The position numbers were made by a program, and so were the translations under genes. Shown here piece by piece: positions 50,902 through 62,362 of a DNA stretch of 62,500 nucleotides (position 1 is the first letter of the stretch; every line of letters starts with the position of its first letter). The notes below the pieces were generated by a model. That model made no database searches and was not told the DNA's origin. It saw only the letters and a program-made list of their open reading frames with translations. This DNA is from Cafeteria roenbergensis (taxonomy: Eukaryota > Sar > Bigyra > Bicosoecida > Cafeteriaceae): contig VLTN01000089.1 in assembly GCA_008330645.1 (NCBI GenBank), forward strand, positions 1 through 62,500, in the 5' to 3' direction.

Positions 50902-53900
50902 TCAGGAGCGAAGGGCGCCGACCGCGTCGGCCACTTGCGCGGCCGGCAGCGGGGCGGCGTCGCTCATGCCTGCCTGGGCTCGCAACGCAGGCACAGCGTC
51001 AGCAGCCGTGCGCCCAGGGGGAGGGGGCGCGAAGCGCACCACGCGGTCCCACCCGGCGCTGGCAGTGCCGGCAGCGAGGGCCGCTGCGGCAGCGTCCGTC
51101 TCGCCGTGCGAGGGTGCCAGGCACGGGTCCCCAGGCAGCTCGCGCCAGCCGCCAGGTGCCAGGGACACGCGGGCGCGTCCCGAGGTGGCCTCGGCCAGGT
51201 CATCGAGCGCGGCGATTTGCACGACGGGGAGCAGAGCCGTGACGCGCGACGCGGCGGCGTCATCGGCCACGTCCTCGACGGTGCCCGCCCGCGCCGCCAC
51301 AAAGTCGTACACGTGCTGCGCCGAGTCTGCGGGCACGGTCACTGTGAGCAGTGCCGTGGGCTCCAGCAGGCAGGGGCTGGCAAGGAGCGCGGCGCCGCGG
51401 AGGGCGCGGCCGGCAGCGGGAACCACCTGGGCCGCGGAACGGTGAACCGTTTCGGCGTGGACAGTCGCGTCGAGGATTCGCCACACCACCCCGCGCATGG
51501 GCTGGCCGGCGACGGGGCCGCTGGCCGTGGCCTCGAAGAAGGCGCGCACGACGGAGTCGCGGATGGCGGGGAGGTGAGCCACGCCGGAGGAGGAGTCGAT
51601 GAGAAGACAAGTGGGGCGGCTGGTGGTGGCGGCAGCGGGGTCCGCCAGCGGCCCGGCGGCCCAGACACGCGCTGCGGCGTCGCGGCGCCAGCCCAAGCGA
51701 GCCTTGACGGCCTCGGCAACGGCTGGCTGGGGCTCGCACGGCAGCGGGTCCTGGCTCTCGTCCTCGAGCGCGGCGACTTCGTCGGCGCCAAGGCTCTCTG
51801 CCGCGATCCACAGACGCACGTGCCCATTGGAGGCGCGGCCGAGCGCCACGCGGGAGGCGTCCACGCCGACGAGGGGCAGGGCGCCGGTGAGCTCCGTGGC
51901 GCCCGAGGCGGTGAGCGGCGCAGCGGCGACGGACTCCCTGTGGGGCACTGCCGGGGGGCTGGCGAGGAGCGTGAGGCCGGAGCGCGTCTCCAGGCGGCTG
52001 AGGCAGACCTGCAGGTGGAGCTCTCCGGCGCCGCGCAGCTCGAGGGTGGCGGCGCCGGGGGCAGAGGAGGCGGCCGCGCCCAGCCACCGCGCGCGAGCGA
52101 GAGGGTCTGTGCGGACGAGGGAGGCCACGGCGGCGCGAAGACGCCGGGACTGGGAGGAGGAGAGGGCGGCAGAGCCGGAGGGCGTGAGGGCCCGCACGCC
52201 GACGGCGGAGAGGGGCTCGATCGGCAGCTGGAGCGGGCGAAGGGGCCGGAGCATCGGCGGGCCGGCAGCGGCGTCGGCAGCGGCAGAGCTCCCCGGGGCG
52301 AGGGCGGCGGGGGCGTGGCCGACGAGCGTGCCGCGGACGTCGACGCAGGCAGCGATGCCGGATATGGCGACGACGTCGCCGGCCTGCGCCCCGTCGGTGA
52401 GCGGGACCAGCTTGAGGCCGGCGCCTCCGGAGAGGCGGAGCACGGAGCGGACGGAGCCGGAGCGCCAGGCCGACGGGCTTGCAGCGTCGGCTGCGCGAGC
52501 GTCGTCGCAGCACCAGACGGTGTCGCCGGGACGCACGGTGCCGCTGAAAATACGAGCGACGGCGAGGAGGCCGGCCCCCGAGGCGCGGTCCGAGCTGGAG
52601 GACGCGTCGATGAGCTTGGTGATGTAAGCAACGAGAGGGCCGGTCGCGGCGCAGGCGGCCGCAGCCATGGCGGAGGGGTCGTCCTCGCGCCAGCCGCTGC
52701 CGTCGCCGTCTCCGAAGAGGCACCCGACGCGCTCCGGCTGCGCCTCGAGGGGCGAGGGCACGGCGGCGGCGCACGCGTCGAGGAGGCAGTCGGCGACGGG
52801 CATGAGCGCGCCGAGCACTTCGCGCACGGCATCCTTGCGGCCCGTGCCGGCGGCGGGCGGCTTGGGCACGGGCGCGGCCAGGAGCGCCGCGGGCGCGCCG
52901 GAGGCGGCAGCGGGGCTTGTTCCGGCGCCCGCCGCACCAGCTGCAGCGGGTGACGCCGCCGCGGCCAAGGCCAGCGGTGCGGACCTGCGAAGCGCGCGCG
53001 TGACCGTGGCGGCGGCGGCGGCGTCCCCGGAGCAGCAGCCCTCCGCGGCGTCGGCCAGCCTCCAGACGTGCGAGAGGCCGAAGCGCTCCAGCGCCTTGGC
53101 GGGCGAGCGGCGGAAGGCGTCCAGGACGTCGCCCTCGGCAGCTCGGGCGGCGGCGGACGGCTGCACGGCGGCGGCGGCCTTGACCGCCGGGTCGAGCTCG
53201 GGCACTGGGCCAGCCGTCTCGCAGTCGCCAGCCTTGGCCGCCGCAACGGCGGTTTCGTGCGCGGCCACCTTGATCGACGCCTTGATTGCCTCGCGAGCTG
53301 CGCGCCTGCCAGCGGCCGCAGCCAGCGTGCGGGCGCTGAAGGCCCACCGCATGTAGCCAGAGGCCACGACGACGGAGCCGTCGGCCAGGCTGACGGGCGG
53401 GCAGAGCCAGGCCGCCCTCGCAGACTCCTCGGCCAGCAGCGCGTTGATGCGGGCGATGAGGGGGATGATGCGGGCGCGGGCTGCCTCCTTGGGGGAGAGG
53501 CCGAGCTCTGCCTGAAGGCGGTCCGTCTTGTTCACCACCAGCACGGGGCGCACGCGGGCGGCGATGGCTTGGCGGAGCACAGCCTCGGTCTGCGAGCGGG
53601 GACCCTCCACCACGTCGACGACGAGCAGGGCGCCGTCCGAAGCGCGCAGGGCGGCAGCCACCTCGCCGCCGAACTGGGCGTGGCCGGGGGAGTCCACCAC
53701 GTTGAGCCGCAGGCCCGCGGGGTGCCGAGGCGGGGTGGCCGTGGCCGTGGCCGTGGCCGCGCGGCCCGAGCGCGCCTGCGGCTTGGCGTCAGCGTCCGCG
53801 TCAGCGTCCGCGTCCGCGTCCGCGTCCGGCGAAGTGTCGGGCCCTGGAGCTGTGCGCGACTGCGGGGCCGCCACGGCGCCCAGGCGAGGCGCTGCGGCCG

Positions 53901-55589
53901 AAGCACTGGACGCAGTCACGGAGAGTGGGCCGCGCGAGGCGGCGCGCGCCGCTTCTGTGCCGAGCGCCAGCTTGCTTCGGAGCGGATGGATGGGGACGCT
54001 GCTCCCTGCCGAGGCGCCAGCAGGTGCAGCGGCCGACGCTGCTGCCGCCGCCGCCGCCGCCGCCGCCGCTGCGGCTGCTGCTGCCGCCGCAACGGCTGCC
54101 GCCCTCGACGGCGCGCCAGCGAGGGTGGTGGCGGCGGTGAAGGCCGCCGACGCGGCGGAGGAGAGCACCGATGTGCTCGCTGCGCAGGACGAGGCGGCGC
54201 GCGCTCGGAGCAGCAGCTGGCTGAGCCGGACGTCGTCCATGGCGGCGGCCGCCACCGCTTCCTTGGCCTGCCGGAGCGACGCGAAGGCGACTGCCCGGCC
54301 GGCAGGAGCTGCCGCGAGAGCCACGATGCCAGCTGCGGCGAGGTGCGAGTCGAGGTCCGTCGCGGCCCAGTGCACGGTGAGCAGGCCGGTGCGGGGGCGC
54401 GCAAGGACGAGGGACGCCACGTAGCGGGGCAGGGGGCCGTGGCCAACGCCGGCGGAGCCGGCAGAGGAGCCGCCCGCCGAGGAGGCCGCCCCTGCAGCAT
54501 CGGCCGCTGCGCCGTGGTCGGCGGACGCGGGGTGCGCCGCCGGGTAGACCCGCCACTCCGCGGTCCAGGCCAGAGCAGCGCAGAGGCCGTCGAGGCGGCT
54601 GCGGGCGCTTGTCCGGGGCAGCTCCAGAGCGAGGGCGCGGGGCCGGTGCGAGCTGGCCTCGTCCGTCCAGGCGAGGGTGAGCGGCCGCTGCGAGCGCTGG
54701 AGCACGGCGGCGGGCGCTGCCGCCTCGCGAGCGTCGCCGCGCGGGGGCGTTGCGGGCGCGGCCTCGGGCACAGGTGGCGTCCCCGTCGCGGCCAGTCCTT
54801 CGTCCAGAGCGCAGAAGCCTCTCCAGAGGCTGAGGAGGGCGGCAAGCGCACCGGGCTCCTCGGCCTCGATGCGGGAGTTGCCGTGAAGGCGGGTGCGGAT
54901 GGCGAGCGGGGCTGAAGGGCCCAGACCCGCTGCAGGAGGGTCCGCGGGCTGCACGATTGCGGCGGCTTCGAGGGCCGCGGCCAGCGCGCCGGCCGACGCC
55001 GGCCAGCTGGACAGCACTGGAGCTGCGCCAGCGTCGGCGTCAGCGGCTCCGTCGTCCTCTGGGCGCGACGAGGGTTGCGCCGCCGCCTGCCGCAGCGCGG
55101 CGAGGGCCGCAGAGAGGACGCGGTCGGCGCCTGGCCGGGCCACGAGCGCCAGGAGGAGGGCGCGGAGGCGCTTGCTGGCGGAGGCAGATGCGGCGGCCTT
55201 GGGGTCCCCCTCCGTCTTGGCTCCGGCAGGCGGGGCCTTGCGGGAGGGGCGAACGCGAGGCATGCCCGTCACGTGCAGGCGGATGGAATGCATGGCAGCG
55301 GGGGAGGATGCCTTGCGAGGCGAGGCCGCGGCCCCGGCTCCGGCCTCGGCCTCCTCGGCGGCGGCCGCGGCGGCGGGCTGCCACATGCCCAGAGCGGAGA
55401 AGACTGCCTCGGAGGCAGCCGCCTCTGCCGCGGCCCACGCGTTGGCCTCAGCGTCGGCCTCAGCGTCGGCCGCGCTCCTGGCCGTATCAGAGACAGCCGA
55501 GCCCAGCGCTGCTGTTGCCTGCTCGCTGGCCCCGGCTGCCAGGGCAGGCGTGCCGGTGCTCCCCGAGTCGCTGGCAGCGCCGTCGTCCA

Positions 55590-55625
<36 letters not shown>

Positions 55626-56016
55626 TTTCGTCCTCGTCCGCAGGAGGGGCGATGACGGGGTGGAACCACGGGAAGTCGAGCGTCACGACCGCGGCGTCAA
55701 TCGTCACGCCGTGGGCCTGCTCGAGATCATCTCGGTCCAGGGCGCGCGAGGTTCCGGCCTGCTTGGAGGAAAGCAGGCCGGCTCGAGCCACGAGGCTGTC
55801 CGCGAGGGTGCTCTTGCCGTCTGCGCGCGCCGGGGAACAAAAGGGTGGGGGCTGACGGAAGTCTGAACTTGGGCGCCTTGCCAAGCAGGCGAGCGGCGGG
55901 GGAGCTGAGGCTCCCACGCCCAGCCCACGGCAAACGCCGGAAATTGCAAGCGCGCCGAAGAATGTGCCTCCCACATGCACGGCTCACGGTCGACGTGCGC
56001 AATGATCGACACGTTC
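50902..56016 (-). CDS. Divergent EF-2/EFL1-family translational GTPase (5' end unresolved)
   Basis: Minus strand. A 29-nt internal exon 56016-55988 and a large exon 55820-50902 join at phase 1 across a GTGAGC...GCGCAG intron. The split codon restores the P-loop HVDHGKSTL. G3 DSPGH lies near 53681-53695 and G4 NKTD at 53521-53532. Domain II (GTVRPGDTVW), domain III (RGAGELHLQVCLSRLE), domain IV (SNGHVRLWIA, RDSVVRAFFEA, HAETVHRSAAQVVPAAGR) and domain V (LPVVQ...ELPGDP) follow EF-2 order. The loop that carries diphthamide in EF-2 keeps the His but has SAA for GGG. Low-complexity inserts, including Asp-Ala repeats, double the length (over 1650 residues against about 845). It is too divergent to be eEF2 itself; EFL1, which releases eIF6 from 60S subunits, is the best guess. 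The first exon is uncertain: upstream sequence to about 56277 is open but in another frame. Confidence 0.78.
53786..53829 (-). repeat. Hexanucleotide run encoding (Asp-Ala)n, copy 1
   Basis: Tandem GACGCG/GACGCT-type hexamers (read on the minus strand) between switch regions of the GTPase domain. They encode alternating Asp and Ala, ending in AKPQARSG. Confidence 0.85.
55590..55626 (-). repeat. Hexanucleotide run encoding (Asp-Ala)n, copy 2
   Basis: Tandem GCCGAC hexamers on the minus strand, soon after the P-loop region. They give an acidic DADADADADAD insert absent from normal EF-2 proteins. Confidence 0.9.
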
Positions 56017-56726
56017 CTAGTGGCGAAAAAAGCAGGTCGGGCGGCCTGAGCCGCGAAAGCTGCCGCTGGCGGGCGCGACCGGGGCCGCCCCGCCAGACTT
56101 GGCTGAAGCTTGTTGCTGGGTGCGAAAGCTCGGTTGGGCCATCATCTCGATCGGCGCTTGCGTCTCCAGGGGCTGTTGTGCGCCTCGCCGGCCAACTCGG
56201 GCGCCAGAGATTTCGCTGGCGATTGCCAGCAACTCTGCAGGCAGAGCCCGCACAACTCTGCCGCCCGCCAGTGCCATCCGGCAAGCTCCTCGACCAGCGA
56301 AAAAGAGCAAGGAGATGCGGGCGCGTCCCAAGGTGGGACGCACGCTGCCCCTTCGTCCCGCGACTATCTCAAACGCTCGGCTCGGCCGCGGCGGCAAGCC
56401 ATCAGGCATGGTCGGCAGCCGAGCGCCGCGCACACAAACAAACGCGCCGCCAGCGGCGCTCTCTCTTCCGGCGAGACAAGTCGGCTCGCAATCGCAGCTC
56501 GGGCCCACCCCCTGAGACATGCGGGCAAAGAGGTGCTGGCGGTTCGCGATGAGCGGGCGAGCTGCGCCAAACGCGCTCCCGCCAAATCAATTCATTGGCC
56601 CTGAAGCCCGGCTCTGCCAGCGCCCGGAGGTTGCAAAGCAGGCGGCTGGAGCGACTGCGCGGCGTGTGGCTTGGCTGCGGCACAGCTGTCCAGCGTGCAC
56701 CGGGCAGCGCGCGACCTGGACCGGAG
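56017..56726. other. Region between divergent GTPase and UVR/GFxF genes
   Basis: About 710 bases. It should contain the missing first exon of the GTPase. A minus-strand ATG near 56277 opens a frame (MALAGGRVVRALPAELLA) that reaches the exon at 56016 one base out of frame at a T6 run (about 56026-56031). The rest is the shared 5' flank of both genes. Confidence 0.45.
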
Positions 56727-59700
56727 ATGGCCTTCTTCTCCAACCTGTTCGGGGGGTCGGGAAAGCCCCCTGAGAAGGTGCAGCGGCCGCCGCCGGCGCC
56801 GGCCGGCGCGGGGCCTGCTTCCGGATCGAGGGCGGCGCCGTCGAGGCCCATGGGCGGCGTGGGCGCCGGGGGCGGCCGGCCCAGCTCCGGCAGCGTTAGC
56901 GGCTCGCATGCGGCGCCTCGCGGCTCCTTCTCGGGCACCGCATCGGTGGCCCAGGCAGCGCAGCGGGGGAGCTCTCGCGAGGTCGGCGGTGGCAACACGC
57001 TCCCCGCCGGCGGCGCCCCGCCCTCTGGCGCGGCCGACATGTTCGGCGGCATGAGCGTCGGGACATCGGTTCCGGGGTCGGCATCGGTGGCCGGAGGCGG
57101 CGGCGGCGGCGACATGTTCGGGTGAGTCCGGCTGTGCAACGCGCCATTCTGCAGGTTGCACTCGCGGCTTTCTCTTGGGAAAACGCGGCGCGGCGCCCAC
57201 GGCAGCCGCCCCGGTATGCCGCCCGCCCCGGCTCTCCCGTCGCATTCGCCCGCGACTGCGCTGCGCATCCGGCCGTGGCGCGCCCGCCTTGCCACCGCCA
57301 CCCGATCTCCGCTCTCGTGTGTTCCGCGTCGCAGCGGCATGTCCGTCACGAGCGGCGACGCGGGCGGCGGCGGCGGAGACGGCTTCAGCTTTGTGGCCGC
57401 CACTTCGGCGCCTGCCCCAGCCGCAGCCGAGGCTTCCGGGTTTGCGTTTTCGGCGTCGCCGGCGCCTGCAGAGGCTGCGCCCTCGGCGGACGCTTCCGGC
57501 TTCTCCTTCGTTGGCGCGCAGCCCGCGGCCGGCCCTGCTCCCGCCGACACGGGCGCATCCGCGGGCCCGTCTGGCTTCTCCTTTGCCGGAACGCCTTCGT
57601 CTGTGGCCCCTGGTGCCTTCGGGGGCGGCAGCGCGTCGGTCGTGTCCGGCATGGGCAGCGTTGCTGGCGACAGGCCGGCCCTCACCAGCGCGGCAGACGA
57701 CCTGGCCGCACTGGACTTTACCGCTGCGTCAGCAGCAGCGCCCGCGTCAGCACCAGGCGCTCCGGCGTCTGTCTCGAGCGGCCTGGGCGACGCCGCCCCT
57801 GCCGGCGGTGCTGCGGCCGCCTCCGCCGCCGGCCCGACCGCAGGATCGGCAGCGATGCCCCACGTCACGGCTGTGCGCGTGGAGGACATTGGCTCGGTCA
57901 CAGTCGTGCCCGCGCAGGTTCGCAAGAAGCGCAAGGGCAAGCGCATCGGCTTCGCGCGCGAAGAGGCCGAACAGCAGCAGCAGCAGCAGCAGCAATCGTC
58001 GCCACAACCTGCCCCCTCCCCCACCGGCTCCACCAGCAGAGCCAAGGCCCTTCTTCAGGCTCCCTCGCCGCAGCCCCCAGCGGCGCAAGCGGGCGCCACC
58101 TCGGGCGGCTCCGGCGGCCTGCTCTCCGGGCTCAGCCTGCGAGGCGCCCAGCCCGCCGCCGCCGCCCCCTCCGGCGGCACCGGCGGCCTTCTCGCCGGAC
58201 TCAAGGTCAAGGGCTCTGCGCCCGCGCCTGCGCCTGCGGCGCCAGCCTCCGCCGGGCTCGGCCAGGGCGGCCTGCTCGCCGGACTCGCCGTCAGAGGGGC
58301 CGACCCCCCCGCTGCGAACCCCGCGGCAGAGCCGGCGCCGGAGTCGGAGCCGGCAACGGCAGCGGCAGAGCTGGCACATGACGAAGAGCCGGCAGAGCCG
58401 GCAGCAGCTCCCGCCACATCACCGCCCCGGGACTCCGCCGCGCCGCCGCCCCTTCCAGCGGTGGCCGAGAACGCGACAGCGGACGCTGCAGCAGCCGGCA
58501 CCCCAGCGTCGCCCGCAAGCCCCTTCGCCTCGCTGCGGGGCCCGGCCGGAAAGCCCGGCGCCTCCCACCTGGCGGCTGAGTCGTCCGCCGGGGCCGAGAA
58601 GCCCCCCCCCGCGGCCCCGCAGCGTCCGTCGTCGCCAAGCGGGCAGATGACCGCATTTCTGGAGCGGTTCGACGACGAGATGCGCTCTGCGCGGGTGGAG
58701 CTGGCGGAGGCGTCGTCCCGGCGGCTGGCGCTCCTGCAGGCCGACGAGAAGCAGCAGGAGCGGGTTGCCGAGCGGCGGGCTGCGCTCTCGGCCGCGGTGG
58801 AGGAGCAGGAGGGCGCGGTGGCTGCCGACGACTTCGCGCGCGCCGAGGCACTCAACTCAGTCATCGAGCGCGCGAGGGAGGAGCTCGCGGCCGCGGAGGA
58901 GGCGCGCCTGGAGCTGGAAGGCCAGCTGCGAGAGGCGTCCGCCGCGCGGGAGGGCAGGCTGCGGGCGGCGCTGCTCAGCGCCAAGGAGGTCGCGGCGGAC
59001 CTGAGAGAGTGGGTGGCGTGGCGCGACAGCTCGCTGGGCACGTTGCTCGAGGACAGCGTGAGGCGCGTGGCCGCGGGCGCAGAGCGCCTCGCCTCCGCCA
59101 GGGACCAGCTTCGCATGCGGCGGGAGGCTGTGGCGCGCGAGCGGCGCCTCACGGCTGAGGAACGGGACGACATTCGCGGCCGCATCGAGGAGCAGACGGG
59201 CGCCATGGCCAGCGAGGCCGAGGAGCTCGTGCAGCGCAGCGAGCGCCTCAGCGCCGAAGTGGCAGAGCTGGAGCGCAAGCTCAAGGCGAAGCGCGCAGAG
59301 GCCGAGTCGTGCAACCGCCAGCTGGCGGAGGCGCGCTCCCGCATCGGCAAGGTGGAGGCCCGCTTCGCAAAGAGCCTCGCTCGCCTGGAGGCCAAGGACA
59401 AGGCCTCAGGGGAGGAGGCCGCTGAGTGCGACGGCGAGGCGGCGGAGCTGCGCCAGTCGCGCCGCCTCCACCGCCGCTCTCGGCGCAGGGACCTCGCAGC
59501 GGAGGTGGCGCTTAGGCAGCAGCTGGCCCGCGGGAAGGGCCAGCTGACGGTGGTGTCGACCCTACAAGCCGCGCTAGCCAGGCACGCGGCCGCGCGCGGC
59601 GAGGACGAGCGCAGGGCCGGCGCCGCCCGCAGCCGCCTGCGCGCCCTCCGGGCCGACCTGGAGGCCGCGCTCAGCCGGACGAGGGAGTGCGAGTCGCAAA

Positions 59701-62105
59701 AGGCGGCCGCAGAGGCCGACGCGGCGGCAGCCGAGGCCGAGGAGGCCGAGCTGGACGACCGCCTGCCGCGTCTGGAGCGCGAGAAGCAGGCGGCGGTGGC
59801 GGCGCGCAAGTTCCGTGAGGCCAGTCGCGTCAAGGCCGAGACGGAGAAGGCCACGGCAGCCAGGGAGGCGGCCCGGGAGCGCCTGGCCGACGCCACAAAG
59901 CGCCTCGACGCAGCCACCCTCGCCATCGCGGCCGCCGCAGCCACCGCGGAGGAGGCGCGTGCCGCCCTTGCCAAGCGCGAGGAGGCGGAGGACAGGGCCC
60001 TGGCGGAGTCTCTGGGCCACCGCCTCGTCGACCTCCGCGCCGACGTCCGGAGGCTCTCCCGCCCGCCCAAGCAGGAGGCTCTGCAGACAGAGCTTCCCTC
60101 GGAGTGGCGCCAGCGCTCGCCCCCCGAGTCCGAGGCGTCCTCTGTGGCGTCGGACGGCGAGGAAGGCAAGCCGTCAGCTGACGGGCTCGATCACGAGGCC
60201 AGCGACGGCGACGAGGCCGACGCCGCCGAGGCCGCGCTCGCGGTAGCCGGGAGGGTGCCGGACGTCAGCGCGCCCGGGAGGCCCCTGGGCCTGGCCGGCC
60301 TCACGCGAGCCCAGGCGGCCGCGCTGGTGCTGCTGAGCGGCGAGCGGGACGCGGTGGAGCAGGAGCGCCGTGCCATCTGCGCCCGCTGGGGCATCGACAC
60401 AGAGCTGCCGGAGGAGGAGGCGTCTGAGGACGAGGCGGAGACCCCGGGGGAGAGCGCAGCGCCGGCTGCGACAGGAGGCGACGACGACCACGACGAGGCC
60501 GACGCCGACGCCTTGGCTTCGTCGGCAGGCAGTCCCGCCGCCGGCGCAGGCGCCGACGCGGCCGCCGGAGAGGCCGGCCCCGAAGCGGAGGCTGCGACGG
60601 CCAGCGGTGCGCCTGCCGCTGCTGAGCAGGACGCCGCTGCTGCCGCTGCTGCTGCTGCTGCTGCTGGAGCTGCGGGGGATGGCTCTGCCGCCGGTGGTGC
60701 TGCCGCAGGTGCCGCCGTGGAGGAGGCTTCTGGGGCCGAGCGTCCATCCGCTGATCAGGTGAAGTCGGCGGTGGAGAGGCTGCGGGAGGCGGTGCTGGCC
60801 GCTGCCGCGGCTGCGCGAGCAGTGGACGACGCCGTGGAGGCCGAGGACTACGAGGCTGCGGACGCTCTCCAGGAGGCCTCGCAGGCCGCGGACGACGCGC
60901 TGGAGGACGTCAGGGCAGGCTTCGACGCCTGGGGAGCCGGGGACGAGGCCAGGGCGGTGGTTGATGCGGCGCGGGCGGCAGCAGAAGAGGCTGCTGGCGC
61001 AGACGTCGGCGAGAGCGAGGGGGTGTCGGTGGCCATCGCGGCTCTGCAGGACGCGTGTCTGCCGTCCGGCGGCGCCAGTGCAGCGGGCGAGGAGGAGGGA
61101 GTGGAGGCGAGCGGCGCTGCCGCCGGCGGAGCGACTATGCAGGACGTGTACCGGTGCGCCCGGCTCGTGGTGCGGCTGGAAGCGGAGGTGGACGCGGCTG
61201 TGGACGCGGAGCAGTACGACCAGGCGGACGAGCTGCAGGACGCCGTCAACGCCGCCGAGGGCGAGCTGGTGGAGCTGGAGGCCGAGCTGGGGCTGGTGCG
61301 CGGCGAGTATCAGGTCCCGGAGGAGGAGGCGGCGGAGGAGGCGGAGGCGGCCGAGCAGGCCGAGGCGGATGTGGACGAGGACCAGACAGCGGATGCGCAG
61401 CCGGTGACAGACAGCGCGGCGGCAAATGCCCACACAAGCGAGGCCGAAGCGTCGGTGGAGGAGGCTGCGGCTGTGCCCGAGGAGGCTGAGGGCGACTCAG
61501 CGGCGGGGACGGACCCGGTGGGCGCTGCAGGCGCGGAGGAGGCCGCTCACGAGGAAGCCGAGGATGCGGCGGAGGAGGAGACAGAGGCGGAAGCCGAGGC
61601 CGAGGCCGAAGCCGAGGATGCGGATGCGGATGCGGATGCGGATGCGGATGTGGATGCGGATGCGGATGCGGATGCGGATGCGGATGCGGATGCGGATGCG
61701 GATGCGGATGCGGAGCATGAGGAGGAGGCGGAGGACGAGGCGCCTGACGCCGATGCCGAATCACCCCCTGCCCCTGCCGTGTCCGGCTTCGCCTTCACGG
61801 CCGAGACCAGCCCCCCCACCGCCTCAGACAGCGCCGACGCGGAGCCAGCAGGGTTTGCGTTCGCCGGCAGCCCGGCCACGCCCGCAGCTGCTGCCGACAG
61901 CGCCACATCGTCCGACGCGCCAGCTGGCTTCAGCTTCGCCGCTGCCGCTGCTGGCACCGCCGACCCTGGCCCCAGCTCGAGCGGGGACGTCGGCGGGTTC
62001 TCCTTCGCCGCGGCGGCTGCCCCCGCCGCCGCCGTTGAGAGCGAGCCAGCAGCCGACGCGGCAGCTGACGCCGATGCCGGCGGCGACTCCACCGACGACG
62101 AGTAG
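56727..62105 (+). CDS. Coiled-coil protein with UVR-like hairpins and GFxF repeats
   Basis: Two exons, 56727-57121 and 57335-62105, join at phase 2 across a 213-nt GTGAGT...CGCAG intron, giving 1721 residues. The start MAFFSNLFGGSGKPP is followed by Gly/Ser/Pro disorder. Four GF[SA]F motifs occur at the N-terminal side (about 57378-57588) and four at the C-terminus (about 61785-62010). Three GGLLxGLxxxG repeats lie at 58108-58302. A poly-Gln run (57970-57993) precedes a long coiled coil (about 58640-60060). Hairpins of UVR type recur: AVAADDFARAEALN, AVAARKFREASRV, AVEAEDYEAADALQEA, AVDAEQYDQADELQDA. The C-terminal part is Glu/Ala/Asp-rich. UVR hairpins mediate protein contacts, and FG-like motifs resemble nucleoporin or adaptor-binding repeats; neither proves a role. 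It may be a scaffold in trafficking or at a cytoskeletal structure. Confidence 0.8.
57970..57993 (+). repeat. (CAG)8 run encoding poly-Gln
   Basis: Pure CAG tract read in the CAG frame after a basic RKKRKGKRIGF segment. Confidence 0.9.
61616..61714 (+). repeat. (GATGCG)n hexanucleotide array encoding (Asp-Ala)n
   Basis: About sixteen tandem GATGCG units with one GATGTG variant. They encode alternating Asp and Ala with one Val. The array is nearly perfect, unlike the codon-varied acidic DNA around it, so it probably expanded recently by slippage. Confidence 0.95.
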
Positions 62106-62362
62106 AGTGCACGGCGGGGCGATGGCTGCTTCTGGCAGGCTGGTTTGCTCGTGGCTGCTGCGCATGTCTGGTTGGCCGTGCTGGCTGCGGGCAACGACGC
62201 GAAATATTCGGGCTCGACCACGCGCACCCATTCCACTCTGCACACAGCGAGCTGGCGCCCGGGAAACGCTGCAAAGTCCTTGTCGCGCCCAGCAGCACAG
62301 GCACACCCGCCACTGGATTGCTCGTGCCGTCGCATCTGCGCCAGCGAGCCGCAGTCCGCCCG

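Noticed and set aside
58055-60169. 704-codon minus-strand open frame opposite the coiled-coil gene
   Set aside because: Ser/Arg/Ala-only translation antisense to a well-supported gene; typical reverse-strand shadow of GC-rich codons.
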